From Helicobacter_B zhangjianzhongii (GTDB lineage Bacteria; Campylobacterota; Campylobacteria; Campylobacterales; Helicobacteraceae): a DNA stretch of 64,000 nt. Location: NCBI RefSeq assembly GCF_030249855.1, contig NZ_JANURN010000006.1:86702-150701 (forward strand). Direction: 5' to 3'. The notes under the pieces were generated by a model, which saw nothing but the letters and a program-made list of their open reading frames with translations, was not told the DNA's origin and did no database searches. Positions 23,729 through 32,440 of this stretch are shown here, piece after piece; position 1 is the first letter of the stretch, and every line of letters starts with the position of its first letter. Both the position numbers and the translations under genes were made by a program.

Positions 23729-24748
23729 TCAAGATGTTACAATGCGTCTTTTGCGAATCTTAAAGGCAGATTCTAGCATAAAATTTTCCTTGAAAAACAC
23801 ACGAGGTAGGGCGTGGATATGCCTAGCGTGTTGGGGATAAATGCTTCCGTGTCTCGTTGTGGTAGCAGTTTTAAAGCCTAGGTTTTGAATAAGTGAAAAA
23901 TGATGTGGGCTTACTTCTATTCTACTACCAAAAGGATAGGCAAAATGCGTAGGCGTGAAGTGCAGATGTTGTAAAAAAAGTTTTTGGGCTTTTGCTATGT
24001 CTTGTGCTATTTCATCATTGCTAAGATTATTAAAAATGGGGTGTGAGTGAGTGTGGCAGCCTATGGTGCAAAGTTGTCTTTGCCCCCCCCCCCCCAGCGT
24101 ATTTTGCAGCTTTTGAGTATGGAGGAAGGCTATATCTTCCCAAGAAAGTGTGAGATTATCATAATCGCGTGGATTATAGAAGATTCCAAAATTTTCAAGG
24201 GTTTGTTTGCAGTTTTCATAGCTATCAATTTGTGTGATTATATTGGCTCTCATTGTAAGAAACATCGCTTCTTTCAAAGCTTTTGTTGAAATGTCATATT
24301 TTGTATTGTTGTAAATAATGTTGCTGTGTTTTAAGAGATAATCTTCTAGTGCAAACCACCACATATTATGGCTAGATTTTGGAAAAGAGGTGCAAACATA
24401 AATGCAGAATGGAATATTGTATTTGGCAAAAATAGGATAGCCAAAAGTCAAATTATCCTTATAACCATCATCAATGGTTATGCAGATGAAGTATTCAGGC
24501 AAATCATTATGTAGTAACCCTTCATAGAGTTCATCAAGACTGATGAAGTGATATTTTGAATCTAATGCTTGAGTAATGAAGGATTCTAAAAACTCAGGAC
24601 TTACTTTCATATGTTCATTTGGTGAAAGTTTATCCTCAAAAGGAGCAATTCTATGGAGCATTACAATCATTCCCTTTCCTTTGAAAAAACGCTGAATAGA
24701 TTTAAACTGCGAGAGGGTATCGCGTATTTTGTTGATGTAATATCTCAA
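23729..24748 (-). CDS. Polysaccharide deacetylase (NodB homology) with in-frame poly-G (ON)
   Basis: 339 residues. The NodB motifs are FICITIDDGYKDNL (catalytic Asp and metal Asp), GCHTHSHPIF (metal His pair) and FAYPFGSR. It should remove an N-acetyl group from an amino sugar in the surface glycan or its precursor. A G13 tract (24083-24095) codes LGGGGQ between residues about 218 and 222 and is in frame, so the gene is ON; one G more or less would cut it just before the His pair. The start is TTG 24746-24748, with AGGAG six bases upstream. No signal peptide is evident. Confidence 0.85.
   Translation of the reverse strand: MRYYINKIRDTLSQFKSIQRFFKGKGMIVMLHRIAPFEDKLSPNEHMKVSPEFLESFITQALDSKYHFISLDELYEGLLHNDLPEYFICITIDDGYKDNLTFGYPIFAKYNIPFCIYVCTSFPKSSHNMWWFALEDYLLKHSNIIYNNTKYDISTKALKEAMFLTMRANIITQIDSYENCKQTLENFGIFYNPRDYDNLTLSWEDIAFLHTQKLQNTLGGGGQRQLCTIGCHTHSHPIFNNLSNDEIAQDIAKAQKLFLQHLHFTPTHFAYPFGSRIEVSPHHFSLIQNLGFKTATTTRHGSIYPQHARHIHALPRVFFKENFMLESAFKIRKRRIVTS
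24083..24095 (-). repeat. Poly-G tract, 13 G on the coding strand
   Basis: Within the deacetylase gene, in frame as sequenced. Confidence 0.95.
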
Positions 24749-24757
24749 GTTGTGCTC

Positions 24758-25577
24758 CTAATATTTTTTAGCCACAATGGTTATTAGCACAGGATAGTGT
24801 GAATCATTGTAAAAAAGTTCATCGTGTTTAAGCTCTTCGGCGGCAATACCCTGAAGCTCCGCCATAGTAGCTAAAACATTACCATAAGTGCCAACTTCTA
24901 CATTCCCCTTGCCAAACACTTCTTCAAAATCCCTTTTAATCCCCATATCTGTGAAACGCCAATAATCTCCCCACCTCTCATAATCATATTGTGAAATCTG
25001 CACGAGTCCTGCCACGGTTACAAGGGCGGTGCTAGATGGTTTTGCGGGCGGATTTATAGATTGATTCGTTGGATTTATTTCACACATTGAGTTTGTTATG
25101 CCCCCCCCCCCCATTACTTTTTAGCATTAAATATATACCTTTAATCGCTGCTTTATAATCATAAATAAAATTCAGCGTAACCGTGCAAATAAAGCAGTCT
25201 AAAATACCTTGTGGCAAAGTGCTGTGCTGTGTGAGATCGCCTATAATCGTAGCGTTTTTGTTTTCTGTGGTGTAATGGAGAATCTCGCTTTGTGTTACAT
25301 TGCTCCCAAAAGTTTTGGTGTAGGTATTTTCAGCAATTTCGCATACTCTACCTTGTATAAAATGTGCGTTTTTTCGTAGAAAATCATTGGTGTAGATTCT
25401 ATCAATGGGTGTGCCACGATCAAAGCCAAAAACTTTTGAAATTGGCTCAATAGAGCGGAGATTATGCCATTTTGGTGGGCGACATAGGCGATTGTAGCGT
25501 TGCAGAACTTTTATTTTGCATTGATTGAAAATTCGCCACGGACGCCTAAGCATAGTGCGTAATGTGCTGTTTGCCAT
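24758..25577 (-). pseudogene. Phase-variable SAM methyltransferase, OFF (G12)
   Basis: The first part starts at ATG 25575-25577 (MANSTLRTMLRRPWRIFNQ) and shows IDRIYTNDFLRKNAHFIQGRVCEIAENTYTKTFG and ILDCFICTVTLNFIYDYKAAIKGIYLMLKSNGG, a methyltransferase-like fold. After a G12 tract (25101-25112) it ends HNKLNV. The remaining 110 residues (ITNSMCEINP… YERWGDYWRFTDMGIKRDFEEVFGKGN… VLITIVAKKY) are in another frame and look like the C-terminal half of the same family. G11 or G14 restores one protein of about 270 residues. It is in the middle of the glycan operon. Acceptor unknown. Confidence 0.85.
25101..25112 (-). repeat. Poly-G tract, 12 G on the coding strand
   Basis: Frame switch in a methyltransferase gene; OFF as sequenced. 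Confidence 0.95.
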
Positions 25578-25659
25578 AATGTTTCCTAAAATCAAAATAG
25601 CGTGGATTCTACATTTTGCAATCTTAAATATTCCTTGATAGTTTAGATAGTTTAAAAAT

Positions 25660-26563
25660 CTAAGCTCTAGCTTCCATATACAAGCTTGATACACCTTTGT
25701 ATGCTGAGCCATCGGCATTTATATCAAGCAGGTAGGTATTAAAATGGGGGATTTGGGAGTGGTTATAACGCATTGTTTGTATATCGCTAAATCCCGCTTG
25801 TGTAAGCAGCCGCTTAAGCGAAAAGCTATCATACGCCCATTTGTGTCGCTCTCCAATGCTTGTGCGGATAAAGACTTCATCGCGTATGCTACGCGGAGCT
25901 AGAAAATAAAGGGATTTAAGATAGAGATTTAATATCTTATTTGTGAGTTTATCAAGGGTGATTTTGGATTTTAGGCTAGGTTTTGTAACAGCGTGGGGAG
26001 TTATGAGCCTTTCGCCTACTCGTTGCTCTATAAAATCCGCTTTTATCCTATCTTTGCTTACTGATACTTTGTGGAAGCACTCTCCCATTTGTCCGCCACT
26101 TTGCATACGCACCATTTGATCAAGCATTTCAATCATAAGCCAATCATATTCAAATTCAAGATTTGCAATATCTAAGGTTTTGGCTAGATTCTGTTTGCCC
26201 CCCCCCCCCCGTTAGATTCTGCTTTGTAGAATCTTGTGCGGAATTTGTCAGCTTGTAAAGTGTGGCAAGATAAGCGGAAGCAAGATTCTGTAAATCTGGC
26301 ACGACAATCCTTACAATACTATTTGGCTTTAAGATTCTTTTGATTTCTTTAAGGATTTGCAGGGCTTTTTGTGGGGTTAAATGCTCTAAAAAGTGGCTAC
26401 TATACGCCACATCAAAGCTTTCATCAGCAAAAGGGAGTGTGCGAAGAAGATTCACTTTCTTTACTCTTTTATCTATCGGGCTAAAGTCAATATTGACCCA
26501 ATCTGGGTGGATTCTACTGCCACAGGCAAAGTTTAGGAGTTTTTGATTTGATATATTCATCAT
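25660..26563 (-). pseudogene. Phase-variable SAM methyltransferase, OFF (G13)
   Basis: The N-terminal part (26156-26563) reads LLNFACGSRIHPDWVNIDFSP and AYSSHFLEHLTPQKALQILKEIKRILKP, a type-11 SAM methyltransferase core. Read through the G13 tract (26198-26210) it ends RYCKS. In the other frame the protein goes on as GKQNLAKTLDIANLEFEYDW, then LMIEMLDQMVRMQSGGQMGE to the stop at 25660, with FSLKRLLTQAGFSDI near the end. G12 or G15 would restore about 300 residues. Poly-G encodes a Gly linker between core and C-terminal cap. Probably acts on a surface glycan, from context. Confidence 0.87.
26198..26210 (-). repeat. Poly-G tract, 13 G on the coding strand
   Basis: Frame switch in a methyltransferase gene; OFF as sequenced. 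Confidence 0.95.
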
Positions 26564-26601
26564 TTATCCTTATGGGAGTGTTTTATAGACAAATATCGCA
26601 A

Positions 26602-27452
26602 TTATAATGATGTTTGACTTAATTTTTCGCAATCGCTCATAGTCTTTGAGTGAAAACATTTTTTAATAAATGTAAAAAGTCCTCTGTGTGCAAGCCTAAC
26701 AATCCATTTAAAATATGATGGTGCGATGCGTTTTTGACTAAATAAATGCAATCCTCCATAAGAGAAGAAATAGAGATTGTGATTTTTAGCAATAAGTTCT
26801 AGGGATTGATAAGTGTAGAAGCTAATATGCTGCCCGTGAGAAAAACCATAATACCACCAAGTATTTGTGCCACTAGATTCTGGAATAGGGCAGGGGAGAA
26901 GTTCTGTGGAAAAAAGCAAATTAGGGCAAATTTTTAGCATAGAATCTATCTCTTCTCTAGGGTTTGGCAAATGCTCAAATACTTCAAAGCAGGTCGCCAT
27001 TGTTGGTGTTGTGTTGCTATCCCATTCAAATCCTCGTGCAAATAAATTTTCACAATATCTATCACTCCAATAGCTATCTATCCCCACATCGCGGAGCAAA
27101 CGCACGAGTAGCCCACTTCCACCACCAAAGTCAAGCAGAATCTTTTCATTCACCCCCCCCCCCCTGTTAAAATATCACCTTTATCGCCCATACTAAACAA
27201 GAGGGCAGCGACACACGAAACAATTTTATATAAATAAAAATTGCGTGCGACTATGCCTGTATCAGCAATATTGATAGCACTTTGATAGGCTAAAGGAAGC
27301 CAATACACTTCATCGCAACCTAAAAATCCGCAATGCTCACACTTATAGAAAGGCTCATTAAATTGATGTAGAATTTGTGCATAAAAGGCTACATTACTTT
27401 TTGAGCCACAGATTTTGCACGAAACACTTTGTTTGACATTTTGTATTTTCAT
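26602..27452 (-). pseudogene. Phase-variable zinc-ribbon SAM methyltransferase, OFF (G12)
   Basis: The N-terminal part (from MKIQNVKQSVSCKICGSKS at 27452) has CxxC and CEHCGFLGC, a zinc-ribbon like that of the gene at 22849. At a G12 tract (27153-27164) the frame stops at once (TGA, 27150). The other frame continues from VNEKILLDFGGGSGLLVRLL, the SAM site, through CFEVFEHLPNPREEIDSML to 26602. G13 or G10 joins the parts into about 283 residues. The tract here lies before the catalytic core, so OFF gives only the zinc-ribbon part. Role in glycan methylation is inferred. Confidence 0.87.
27153..27164 (-). repeat. Poly-G tract, 12 G on the coding strand
   Basis: Frame switch directly before the SAM-binding motif; OFF as sequenced. 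Confidence 0.95.
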
Positions 27453-27467
27453 AGATTCTCCTTTGTG

Positions 27468-28426
27468 TTAATGACTAAAATCCTTGCAAGTATGCAAGGG
27501 CAAATGCTTTATGGCTTTAAGTCTTTCATCTCCTTGTAAAAATGAGAGATTGCCAAATGTATCGCGACTTTGCCTTGCGTGATGAGTGGAGCAATACTCT
27601 TGCAATGGAGCAGTAGAGAATGGAAGTTTAGATTCTAAGCTTTGGTGAATAAAAAATGCGTTAGTCCCACTAGAATCTGCACCTGCAAATATATATCCTT
27701 TGCTTTTGCCAAGCGAGATTAAAGCTTTTATACTTGCACCAAAATATAGTCCGCTGTGATGAGCTAAAAATCGATCAAAATCTGCACGATATGGCACACT
27801 CACACAAAGCGATTCTCCAAATAAGGCATTGTATTCAACTACCACAATAGCAGGTTTCACGCATTCTATAGCTTCCCATACAAAATAATCTACCCCATCA
27901 ATATCAATGCTTAAAATAGCGATATTATCTAGCTTTCTAGAATCTAACCATTGTTTGATTAGAGTGTTGATATTATCCTTTGTGATAAAAGCACATTGTG
28001 CCTCTAAATCGTGCTTCCAATATATACCATCTTGTTTGATAGATTCAATATGTGTCGCACTTCCATCCATAATAAATCCCATAAAATTCCGCTTTTTCAA
28101 AAGATAGCGAGTGTTGGATTCTGTATAATCTTGCACTCCAAATTCCACAAAAGCACGAGGATAAGGCGAGTGTATAGAATCTAGCTCCAGTGCCTCAATA
28201 AGCAAGTCCAAAATTCCATCTTCGCCATTTTGTGAATACACGCTAAACTCAAAATCTCTAATATCTATTCCCCCCCCCCCCCCATTAATTGCTGTCTATA
28301 AAGCTGTTTATGTTGGATTGATAGGAGATTTGCGTGTAGCATAGTTAATTTATCAAGCTTAGAATCTAGCCCGTGGGTGAAGTAGATTCTCAACTTTTTG
28401 AATATTTTTTTAAGAATTTTTTTCAT
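27468..28426 (-). pseudogene. Phase-variable FkbM-like methyltransferase, OFF (G14)
   Basis: ATG 28424-28426 follows AAGGAG and opens a short basic start (MKKILKKIFKKLRIYF…). After about 50 codons a G14 tract (28270-28283) runs into a TAG. The main body (YSQNGEDGILDLLIEAL, FVEFGVQDYTESNTRYLL, LSIDIDGVDYFVWEAI, VVEYNALFGES) is one frame away and ends at 27468. G12 or G15 would make about 318 residues. The body resembles the FkbM/Methyltransf_21 group by its SIDIDG and VEYN motifs, though the assignment is tentative. The OFF start is too short to be seen as a gene by simple ORF finding. Confidence 0.78.
28270..28283 (-). repeat. Poly-G tract, 14 G on the coding strand
   Basis: About 145 bases after the start codon of the FkbM-like gene; OFF as sequenced. 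Confidence 0.95.
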
Positions 28427-28443
28427 TGCTGCTCCTTTTTTGG

Positions 28444-29172
28444 TTAGTAGGCTAGGACCTTTATTTCATAGCTGAAAATTTGCGGACTTGGTGTGTGGAA
28501 AGCACTATTTGTTATGCGATTCCAAAAGGCAAAGTTAAGTTTGTAGAGTTGTAAAAAGAACTTGCGAATAATTCTTTTTACACCTTTTGTCCCTGCAAGT
28601 GCATCTTGATCTATAATGTCTATGTGAGTAAAACCTGCCATTTTTAGGACATAAATCAAGCTTCCAGCTGTAAAAAGTGTGTTATGAGTAAAATCTTCAT
28701 ACGCCCAGTAGCAGCCTGTGTGGCTTTGGGCATTTGGCACTGCTATAAACATTTTTCCACCTTCTTTCAAAATATTATTCTTAAAATGAGAGAGAATCTC
28801 CACTACTTGCTCTTTTGGTAGATGCTCCAAAACATGTGTTGTGATAACTAGGTCAAATTTGTCTTGGGGGCTAAAGTCTAGGATATTTTCATACACTATG
28901 GCTTCTATCCCTACGCTTTGCACATAGGCAATGGCTTTGGGATTTATATCAATGCCAAGCAGTTTATACTCGCCCCCCCCCCCCCCGTTAGAATCCGCAA
29001 AATTACAATAACACTTTTTAATCGCTAAAAGATTTTGTCCAAAGCCGCAGCCAAAATCTAGGATTCTAGCGTGTTTAGGCAGCTGGCAAATCACTTCCTC
29101 AAAATACGCTGGCAACTTTGCTTCCTTGTAGGTCTCTAGGCTCACACCCCTTGCTTCAAAATATTCACTCAT
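28444..29172 (-). CDS. SAM methyltransferase with in-frame poly-G (ON)
   Basis: 242 residues. ILDFGCGFGQNLLAIKKCY is the SAM site and LVITTHVLEHLPKEQVVEIL the second core motif. A G14 tract (28973-28986) codes SNGGGGGEY between the first two core strands and is in frame, so the gene is ON; other lengths would stop it after about 65 residues. The start has AAGGAG eight bases upstream and overlaps the end of the glycosyltransferase before it by four bases (ATGA). Probably methylates a glycan residue or lipid carrier; substrate not readable. Confidence 0.85.
   Translation of the reverse strand: MSEYFEARGVSLETYKEAKLPAYFEEVICQLPKHARILDFGCGFGQNLLAIKKCYCNFADSNGGGGGEYKLLGIDINPKAIAYVQSVGIEAIVYENILDFSPQDKFDLVITTHVLEHLPKEQVVEILSHFKNNILKEGGKMFIAVPNAQSHTGCYWAYEDFTHNTLFTAGSLIYVLKMAGFTHIDIIDQDALAGTKGVKRIIRKFFLQLYKLNFAFWNRITNSAFHTPSPQIFSYEIKVLAY
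28973..28986 (-). repeat. Poly-G tract, 14 G on the coding strand
   Basis: Within the SAM-binding domain of a methyltransferase; in frame as sequenced. Confidence 0.95.
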
Positions 29173-30350
29173 TTTTGCTCCTTTGTGTAGATTTGCTCTA
29201 TGACATCAATAACCTGTTTAGGCTGTATGTCGTTAATATCAAGTGTGCTTTTGTAGGCAAAGACATTGCTTAACTCCTTGTATCTGGCGTAATTTGCCGT
29301 GATAAAGGGGTGCAACACAGGGTAGTATTTATCCCTTATCTCTTTAGGATAGGGGATAAATCTACCCAAATGGTTGCCGTTAGACACGACGACAATTATC
29401 GTCGTGTCTAACAAGGCACATAAATGCACCGCGCTTGTTTCATTCGAAACAAGCAGGTTGCCGTTATACACGAGAAATGCCAAATCCACCAAAGTAGTTT
29501 CCCCCGCTAAATTACATAGAGATTGCCCACACTCTTTTGCTATGGGTTGTAAAATTTGCGTGAGTTTTGCTCCAGATTCCCTATCCGCACCCCCTCCGCA
29601 TATAAGGATATTGTGCTTGTGGTTTTGCATAAGATATGCCCCAACTTCTGCAAAATGCTCTATGCTCCATTGGCGATATTTTGCACTTGCCCCTATGAAT
29701 AACACGCTATAAGGCTTTTTGGTGGGTATTGCTCGTGTGGGTGGGCAGTGGAGATGAAGCTTTGGAGAAGTCTCAAGGGGCTTTTGTAATAGCTGCTCAA
29801 AAAACTCTTTATTACGATAAAACTCAAATATAATATCCTTGGTGCTTGGCGTTAGGGTTGTGTAGATTCTATCGTGGCGTGTTTTTTTGCGTGGAGAGAG
29901 ATTGACATCATCACCTTGTGGAGCGATTTTGTTTAGGGCGTTTATATGTGAGGCAAGAGTAGCATTTAGCTCATCGCGAGAATGCACGGGGTTAATGAGT
30001 AGCTCATAGCCTATTTGCTTGATGTGGCGTAGGATTTTAATTTTCTTATGAATATGTTTTGTTTGAAAATGTGCCGTGTTAATCCAAATGCAATTATCAC
30101 AATATGATGAGTCAAAATACTCATACAGGGATTTCCATACACTATTGCCAATAAGTGTAATATGGTGTGTAGGATAGGCTTGTCGCACTTCACTTAAAAA
30201 GGCACGAAAAAGCAGATAATCTCCTATGGCATCAGTGCGGAGGATAACAATGCTTTTTTGCCTATGAATCTTGGGCTTTGTGTAGGCAAGGATATTGATA
30301 CAAAGCTCCACAATAGGCTCTAAAATCTCGCGTAGGATAGGCTTTAGCAT
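29169..30350 (-). CDS. Glycosyltransferase family 9 (heptosyltransferase-like)
   Basis: 393 residues, the only gene of the operon without a poly-G tract. IVILRTDAIGDYLLFRAFLSEVRQAYP at residues about 33-60 is the GT9 N-terminal motif with its Asp. YSVLFIGASAKYRQWSIEHFAEV and NLLVSNETSAVHLCALLDTT match the nucleotide-sugar end of GT9 proteins, where most have GPxHLA. It transfers a heptose or like sugar to a lipid-linked or LPS acceptor at the inner face of the membrane. Two perfect palindromes (29379-29412 and 29433-29454) lie inside the conserved C-terminal motif. Its ATG would share one base with the stop of an extended upstream frame (TAATG). Confidence 0.85.
   Translation of the reverse strand: MLKPILREILEPIVELCINILAYTKPKIHRQKSIVILRTDAIGDYLLFRAFLSEVRQAYPTHHITLIGNSVWKSLYEYFDSSYCDNCIWINTAHFQTKHIHKKIKILRHIKQIGYELLINPVHSRDELNATLASHINALNKIAPQGDDVNLSPRKKTRHDRIYTTLTPSTKDIIFEFYRNKEFFEQLLQKPLETSPKLHLHCPPTRAIPTKKPYSVLFIGASAKYRQWSIEHFAEVGAYLMQNHKHNILICGGGADRESGAKLTQILQPIAKECGQSLCNLAGETTLVDLAFLVYNGNLLVSNETSAVHLCALLDTTIIVVVSNGNHLGRFIPYPKEIRDKYYPVLHPFITANYARYKELSNVFAYKSTLDINDIQPKQVIDVIEQIYTKEQK
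29379..29412. repeat. Perfect 14-bp inverted repeat inside GT9 gene
   Basis: GTTAGACACGACGA (29379-29392) and its exact complement (29399-29412), six-base loop. It codes LDTTIIVVVSNG. A second perfect palindrome with 9-bp arms and a 4-base loop follows at 29433-29454. Confidence 0.85.
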
Positions 30351-30483
30351 TATGCTACAAACCTTGCGTGAGTTGTGTCAAAAGTGCTAGCGATATGAGT
30401 GGAAGTGGGGATAGGAGCGAAAAATACAGGATAATCTAAGAAACTTGTGGAATCTGGAAAATATGAGAATTGTAAAAAAATAC

Positions 30484-32379
30484 TTAAGAATCTATGATTG
30501 CTCCCCCCCCCCCCGTTAAAAATACATAAGTATTGATATAGGTATGTGCTATTTTTGCAGATTCAAATCTCAAAGAAGAGACTCTAGCATTGTGGGCAAG
30601 TGTGGCATAGGCTTTTGCATCTTGGCTTAAAATCCACTCTATACCCTCTCCTAGTGTGTTAGAGTCGTTTGCAAGCGGTGCTAGGTAGCCATTATGCTTG
30701 TGGGTAATCATATCACCATTACCACCAATATCAAATGCCACAACAGGTGTGCCACAAGCTAAAGATTCCATAATGACATTGCTTAGATTTTCTGCCAAAC
30801 TTGGAGCGACAAATATATCACAGGCATTAAAGGCAAAGGCTAGAGCGTAGTCATCGTGGAGGAAGCCTAGTGTATGGGATTTAATCCCTTGAATCTGCGG
30901 GGCTTCTCCGCCAAAGACAAGTAGCTCACATTGTGATTTAAGACTAAAGGGGAGATTTTCTAGGGCAATTTTTAACTCGTTAAAGCCCTTTCTTCCCACA
31001 CTAGCCCCACCAATCGCACCAAAGCCGATATAGTAAGTAGGCTGTGCAAAAATATGGGGGAGCAGCGTATGTAAAGTATGCTTGGCAATAGAAATAAGCC
31101 AAGTTTTATCTACTGCCCCCCCCCCAGCTAATTGTGCGTAAGTGTCAATATAAGCGTGGGCGACTTTTGAAGATTCAAAAGCTTTTATCGCAGAAGAGCG
31201 AGCATTGCGAGCGAGAGCTTCATACTTAGCTGTTTCAAGGCTTAAAATCCACTCTATACCCCTTGCTAAATCGTTTGTGTCATAGCATTTGGCAAGATAG
31301 CCATTGTGTTTATGAGTGATAATATCTTTTAGCCCACTTGTATTAAATGCTACTACTGGTGTGCCACAGGCTATGGCTTCAAGGGCGGTTTGCCCAAAGG
31401 ATTCTAAATGGCTTGGCATAATAAACACATCACTTGCACTATACAACAAAGCCAAGGCAATATCATCGTGCAGTGTGCCTACATAATGTGTGGGTATATC
31501 TTGTAGATTTTGCCCTTCACTAGAGCCAAAGACGAGCAATTCACACTTATCTTTAAGATTTTGCGGGAGACAATCTAGCGCGGCTTTTAGCTCATTAAAG
31601 CCTTTGCGTGGCGTTGAAGTCGCACCAATGGCACCAAAGCTTATGATTTTTTTAGGCGTGTGGATATGCAGCATTTCTCGTGCTAGGGATTTTTGTATCG
31701 GGCGATAAATGCGTGTGTCAATGGGATTTGGCAGATTGATAATAGGCTTAGAGCTTAATAGGCTAGAGTCTTTGGCACTTTGTGCTATCCAGCGAGATAA
31801 GCCATTGATGGTAAGATTTTTTAGCTTGGCATAGGTCTTTGCTTTACGCTTAAATGTCCAAAAGCTTATGTCAAACGGATAGGTAGATTTAAGCAAGGGG
31901 CAGCTTTTACAACGAGTGCCAACCCCTACACAGGCGGCTGCCACTATGTGGCAGCCGCCTGTGTAGGGGTTGGCATCGTGTAAGCTCCATAGTATAGGGG
32001 CTTGTATGGATTGTAAGTCTTTGATACTAAAAAAGCCATTTTCCACCCAGTGTAAATGCACGATGTCTGGTTTTAGGGCTTTTATCGTTGAGACAAGCAG
32101 ATGATTGCTTGGGGTAAAAATGGGGAGATTAGGGGAGAATATGTCTTTTACTCGTTTTGGGTAAGCCATAAGCGGAAGCTGGGATAGAAAAGGGCGGATT
32201 TTAGCGACAAGCTTTTGAGGTTTTGTTTGAGCAAGTTGTTTGACCTGCGGCGTGTCGCCTGTTTTAGTCTGCGTGATAACAATAGAATCCACCCCTGCTT
32301 CTAGCAGGGCTTTATGTAGCCTTATGCAAGCTCTACCAGCTCCGCCATTATCTAGACTAGTGATATGCACAACTCTCAT
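30484..32379 (-). CDS. GT4 glycosyltransferase with duplicated C-terminal domain, two poly-G tracts
   Basis: 631 residues. Residues 1-415 are a complete GT-B enzyme: VVHITSLDNGGAGRACIRLH, a Cys-rich TGGCH…C…CKSCPLL segment, GAIGATSTPRKGFNELKAAL and MPSHLESFGQTALEAIACGTPVVA with the catalytic Glu pair. A Gly linker from a G10 tract (31116-31125) leads to residues 425-620, a second copy of the nucleotide-binding half only (GAIGGASVGRKGFNELKIAL… APSLAENLSNVIMESLACGTPVVA). G9 or G11 would stop after the first unit. A second tract (G12, 30503-30514) near the 3' end gives the tail GGGGAIIDS; G13 or G10 would add about 50 residues up to the next gene. First gene of the glycan operon; sugar unknown. 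Confidence 0.85.
   Translation of the reverse strand: MRVVHITSLDNGGAGRACIRLHKALLEAGVDSIVITQTKTGDTPQVKQLAQTKPQKLVAKIRPFLSQLPLMAYPKRVKDIFSPNLPIFTPSNHLLVSTIKALKPDIVHLHWVENGFFSIKDLQSIQAPILWSLHDANPYTGGCHIVAAACVGVGTRCKSCPLLKSTYPFDISFWTFKRKAKTYAKLKNLTINGLSRWIAQSAKDSSLLSSKPIINLPNPIDTRIYRPIQKSLAREMLHIHTPKKIISFGAIGATSTPRKGFNELKAALDCLPQNLKDKCELLVFGSSEGQNLQDIPTHYVGTLHDDIALALLYSASDVFIMPSHLESFGQTALEAIACGTPVVAFNTSGLKDIITHKHNGYLAKCYDTNDLARGIEWILSLETAKYEALARNARSSAIKAFESSKVAHAYIDTYAQLAGGGAVDKTWLISIAKHTLHTLLPHIFAQPTYYIGFGAIGGASVGRKGFNELKIALENLPFSLKSQCELLVFGGEAPQIQGIKSHTLGFLHDDYALAFAFNACDIFVAPSLAENLSNVIMESLACGTPVVAFDIGGNGDMITHKHNGYLAPLANDSNTLGEGIEWILSQDAKAYATLAHNARVSSLRFESAKIAHTYINTYVFLTGGGGAIIDS
30503..30514 (-). 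repeat. Poly-G tract, 12 G on the coding strand
   Basis: Near the 3' end of the GT4 gene; selects a short tail (G12) or a longer one that ends overlapping the next start codon. Confidence 0.95.
31116..31125 (-). repeat. Poly-G tract, 10 G on the coding strand
   Basis: Between the complete GT4 unit and the extra C-terminal domain; in frame at G10. Confidence 0.95.
31917..31975. repeat. Perfect 28-bp inverted repeat inside GT4 gene
   Basis: Arms 31917-31944 and 31948-31975 are exact complements with a three-base loop (TAT). The G+C-rich hairpin codes the Cys-rich segment (VAAACVGVGTRC). Confidence 0.9.
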
Positions 32380-32410
32380 CAAAAAGCCCTATGGATTAGT
32401 TTAGGCGCGT

Positions 32411-32438
32411 ATTGTAGCGTATTTGTATGTCTGTGCAA
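32411..32438 (-). promoter_or_regulatory. Probable promoter of the glycan operon
   Basis: On the minus strand TTGCAC (32433-32438) and TACAAT (32411-32416) are 16 bases apart, about 32 bases before the first GT4 start. Both boxes are near consensus. All genes from 32379 down to 21892 lie close together or overlap, so one transcript is likely. Confidence 0.55.
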
Positions 32439-32440
32439 GT

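Noticed and set aside
25660..25718. Upstream extension of the methyltransferase at 25577 to 25718
   Set aside because: Would overlap the end of the previous gene; ATG 25577 has its own ribosome site and the added residues are not typical of the family.
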